A stretch of DNA of 22,267 bases. It comes from Geobacter sp. UBA6151. GTDB taxonomy: Bacteria > Desulfobacterota > Desulfuromonadia > Geobacterales > Pseudopelobacteraceae. The notes under the pieces were generated by a model. The model searched no databases. It had not been told where the DNA came from and saw only the letters and a list, made by a program, of their open reading frames with translations. Numbering within the stretch: the first letter of the stretch is position 1; each line of letters opens with the position of its first letter. The stretch is taken from contig DIUT01000005.1 in NCBI GenBank assembly GCA_002423105.1, positions 1-22,267 of the forward strand. Reading direction: 5' to 3'. The position numbers were made by a program, and so were the translations under genes. This document shows positions 20,897 to 22,267 of this stretch, one piece after another.

Positions 20897-22216
20897 ATGA
20901 GAACCAAGAAAGGGATGCTGGCCCTGGAACAACCGGCGCAGCAGTTCGGCAGCATCAGACGTAGGAAAGATACGGTCAAGCTCTATATCGACTTCTATTA
21001 CTTCGGCCATCGGATTACCCGCTCCACGGAGTTGGATGATACCCCGGCAAATGAACAGAAGGTCCGGGACTTCCTGGATAGAATAGGGGACCGGATAGAA
21101 AAGGGAGTCTTCAAGTTTGCTGAAGCATTCCCAGGTGCAAGCAGGAAAGAAAAAACGTTCTTTACCAAACTGGAGGGCAGGGAATACCGACCGGAACCGC
21201 ACCACGTTCTTTTCGGAGATTATGCAAAGGAATGGATGAAGACCATCTTCCCGACCTTTGGTTCACCCAGCAAGCGGAATCTTTACAAGCAAGCATTGGT
21301 GGACAGGATACTTCCCCGCTTCAAGCACATGACCTTTCACCAGATCACCGGCCAGGAATTGTTTGCTTTTACCGAAACCATGAAATCAAGGTCGGGAGCT
21401 AACAAGGGCCAGCCGCTGTCAAGGATAAGAAAGATAAATTTGCTGATTCCCTTACGAGCCATCTGGAACGATGCCTGCGACCATTACCGGTGGGCCATTA
21501 AAAGCCCCTTTGACAACCTGCACAAGAAGCTGCCGAAGACGGAAAGAAAAGAGCGTATCGTCATTAGGTTTCATGACTGGCTCCTGTTCCTTGAAAACCT
21601 GGGAGAGCATTACCGCCCCATTGCTGAAATGATGATCCTGACCGGCATGATTGCTTCTGAATTGTCTGCGCTGAAGCAGGAGGATATTTCAGGGGATTAC
21701 ATCAACCTGAACCGCTCCTATGTTCTGGGGGAAGAAAAGCAGACCTTGAAGAACTCTTACCGGAAGCGGAGAGTCTTCATCACTCAGGCTATCAGAAAAC
21801 GGCTGGATATCCTGATTGACAGGGCAAAGGGTCCGTATCTGGTCACTACCCCACGGGGCACCAGATTCAAGAGTACCGACTTTGCCAAGGTCTGGAAAAA
21901 GGCTGTAGACAAAGCCGGTCTTCCTGCCATGACTTCCTATTCAGCACGGCATTCTTTCGCCGCCTGGAGCCTGACCATAGGGGTCAATCCTCTGAAGCTT
22001 GTGAAGCTGATGGGCCATGCCAGCAAGCACATGATATATGAGGTCTACGGGAACTACGTGGAAGGGCTTGAAGAGGATACCGAGGACATTCTGGAGTACT
22101 ACGGAGAGGACTTCATCAGTGCCAAGAAAAAGAAAAACCCGGTACTTTGTGGGTACAGTACCGGGTACAGTCAAGGGATAGTTCAGCCTAACTACTTAAT
22201 CCCATTATCTTTTTAA
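20897..22216 (+). CDS. int: Tyrosine recombinase / integrase of the element
   Basis: This is a 439-residue site-specific recombinase. An N-terminal arm-binding part (about 10-60, GSIRRRKDTVKLYIDFYYFG) is followed by a SAM-like core-binding domain (about 110-200) and the catalytic domain (about 225-400). Catalytic residues seen are Arg351 (YSARHSF, with Tyr348 in place of the first His), His374 in LMGHAS and the nucleophile Tyr384 in YEVYGNY. The usual first Arg (TGLR-x-SEL) is Ile252 in TGMIASEL. The gene points at the tRNA, and its TAA ends one base before the 23-bp core. The last 30 or so residues, after the KKKK stretch, are encoded by repeat-rich DNA that may serve as arm sites. Confidence 0.93.
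   Translation: MRTKKGMLALEQPAQQFGSIRRRKDTVKLYIDFYYFGHRITRSTELDDTPANEQKVRDFLDRIGDRIEKGVFKFAEAFPGASRKEKTFFTKLEGREYRPEPHHVLFGDYAKEWMKTIFPTFGSPSKRNLYKQALVDRILPRFKHMTFHQITGQELFAFTETMKSRSGANKGQPLSRIRKINLLIPLRAIWNDACDHYRWAIKSPFDNLHKKLPKTERKERIVIRFHDWLLFLENLGEHYRPIAEMMILTGMIASELSALKQEDISGDYINLNRSYVLGEEKQTLKNSYRKRRVFITQAIRKRLDILIDRAKGPYLVTTPRGTRFKSTDFAKVWKKAVDKAGLPAMTSYSARHSFAAWSLTIGVNPLKLVKLMGHASKHMIYEVYGNYVEGLEEDTEDILEYYGEDFISAKKKKNPVLCGYSTGYSQGIVQPNYLIPLSF
22138..22170. repeat. Repeats in the 3' end of int, possible integrase arm-type sites
   Basis: CCCGGTAC (22138-22145) and GTACCGGG (22158-22165) are a perfect 8-bp inverted repeat. The sequence gggtacag is repeated directly at 22151-22158 and 22163-22170 with 12-bp spacing. 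These lie 47-79 bp from the core attachment site, where lambda-type integrases bind arm sites. The encoded peptide tail repeats GYS. Confidence 0.45.
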
Positions 22217-22239
22217 TGGAGCGGGAAACGAGATTCGAA
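22217..22239. repeat. Attachment site, tRNA-proximal copy
   Basis: This is the second copy of the 23-bp direct repeat, here continuous with the rest of tRNA-Gly. It starts directly after the integrase stop codon. Recombination between this copy and 16556-16578 would release a circle and leave an intact tRNA gene. Confidence 0.92.
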
Positions 22240-22267
22240 CTCGCGACTTCAACCTTGGCAAGGTTGC
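22217..22267 (-). tRNA. tRNA-Gly(GCC), 3' part; the 5' part lies beyond the window
   Basis: Read on the minus strand, the sequence gives an anticodon stem-loop, caacc-ttGCCaa-ggttg, then a 5-base variable loop, a T arm gcgag-ttcgaat-ctcgt (one G-U pair), the acceptor strand ttcccgc, discriminator T and an encoded CCA. The anticodon GCC reads Gly codons GGC and GGU. The D arm and 5' acceptor strand lie to the right of base 22267. The gene is the integration target of the element; its own terminator is now some 5.7 kb away at 16518-16545. Confidence 0.95.

Larger units (their letters stand above)
16556..22239. mobile_element. Integrative element in tRNA-Gly(GCC), 5.66 kb, with Rep_trans relaxase and ATPase/TOPRIM cargo
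   Basis: The boundaries are a perfect 23-bp direct repeat, 16556-16578 and 22217-22239, equal to the 3' end of tRNA-Gly. From the tRNA inward the genes are tyrosine integrase, AlpA/excisionase-like protein and Rep_trans initiator, all plus strand; then a control region; then a divergent cargo operon of an OLD/AAA15 ATPase and a TOPRIM protein. There are no capsid, packaging, conjugation-pore or plasmid-partition genes. It therefore fits a minimal integrative mobilisable or replicating element, or a satellite. The cargo is visibly more A+T-rich than the int-rep side and the flanking chromosome. Unit length between repeat starts is 5661 bp. Confidence 0.85.

Noticed and set aside
16556..22239. 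Prophage or prophage remnant
   Set aside because: No capsid, terminase, portal, tail or lysis genes are present; gene content fits a small integrative element instead.

Overview
The window looks like chromosome of a Geobacter-type member of the Desulfuromonadota (formerly Deltaproteobacteria). This is an inference from the mix of genes (HypE, CobD, TatC, a FabMG-like enoyl reductase, BamD, PlsY, a MacB-type ABC transporter), from the moderately high GC of the core genes, and from several short palindromic repeats of a kind seen in that group. No rRNA, CRISPR array or classical insertion sequence was found.

Layout. (1) 31-2744, minus strand: an operon of a small Cys-rich exported protein, an OB-fold-like exported protein, an FtsX/MacB-type permease and its ATPase. 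(2) 2745-5175: an A+T-richer accessory stretch with a Fic-domain AMP transferase preceded by paired 12-bp-spaced ATCGGCCAA repeats, an unknown exported protein, and a broken fragment of a DUF2325 gene. (3) 5176-7617: an Rrf2/IscR-like regulator whose start codon sits in a perfect palindrome, divergent from an ABC exporter whose linker carries an in-frame 80-bp palindromic repeat. (4) 7619-10248, minus strand: lipoprotein alpha/beta hydrolase, YbaK-type deacylase and HypE. (5) 10412-14378, plus strand: a compact envelope/lipid operon of FabMG-like reductase, bamD, plsY and two paralogous lipoproteins. (6) 14435-16418, minus strand: cobD and tatC.

(7) 16556-22239: a small integrative element inserted in the 3' end of a tRNA-Gly(GCC) gene. 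It is bounded by a perfect 23-bp direct repeat made of the tRNA 3' end. The intact tRNA copy runs off the right edge of the window. The element carries a tyrosine integrase whose stop codon abuts the core site, a small AlpA/excisionase-like helix-turn-helix protein, a Rep_trans-type rolling-circle initiator/relaxase, and an A+T-rich, divergently transcribed two-gene cargo: an OLD/AAA15-type ATPase and a DUF3226-like TOPRIM protein. The cargo has the architecture of ATPase+TOPRIM anti-phage modules (PARIS, Gabija, OLD) but with a different TOPRIM partner. It is the best candidate here for a little-described system. Inverted repeats upstream of and inside the 5' end of rep could be its control region and its oriT/double-strand origin.

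Limits: family assignments come from motifs read by eye, with no database search. Operators, origins and promoters are pattern-based predictions.
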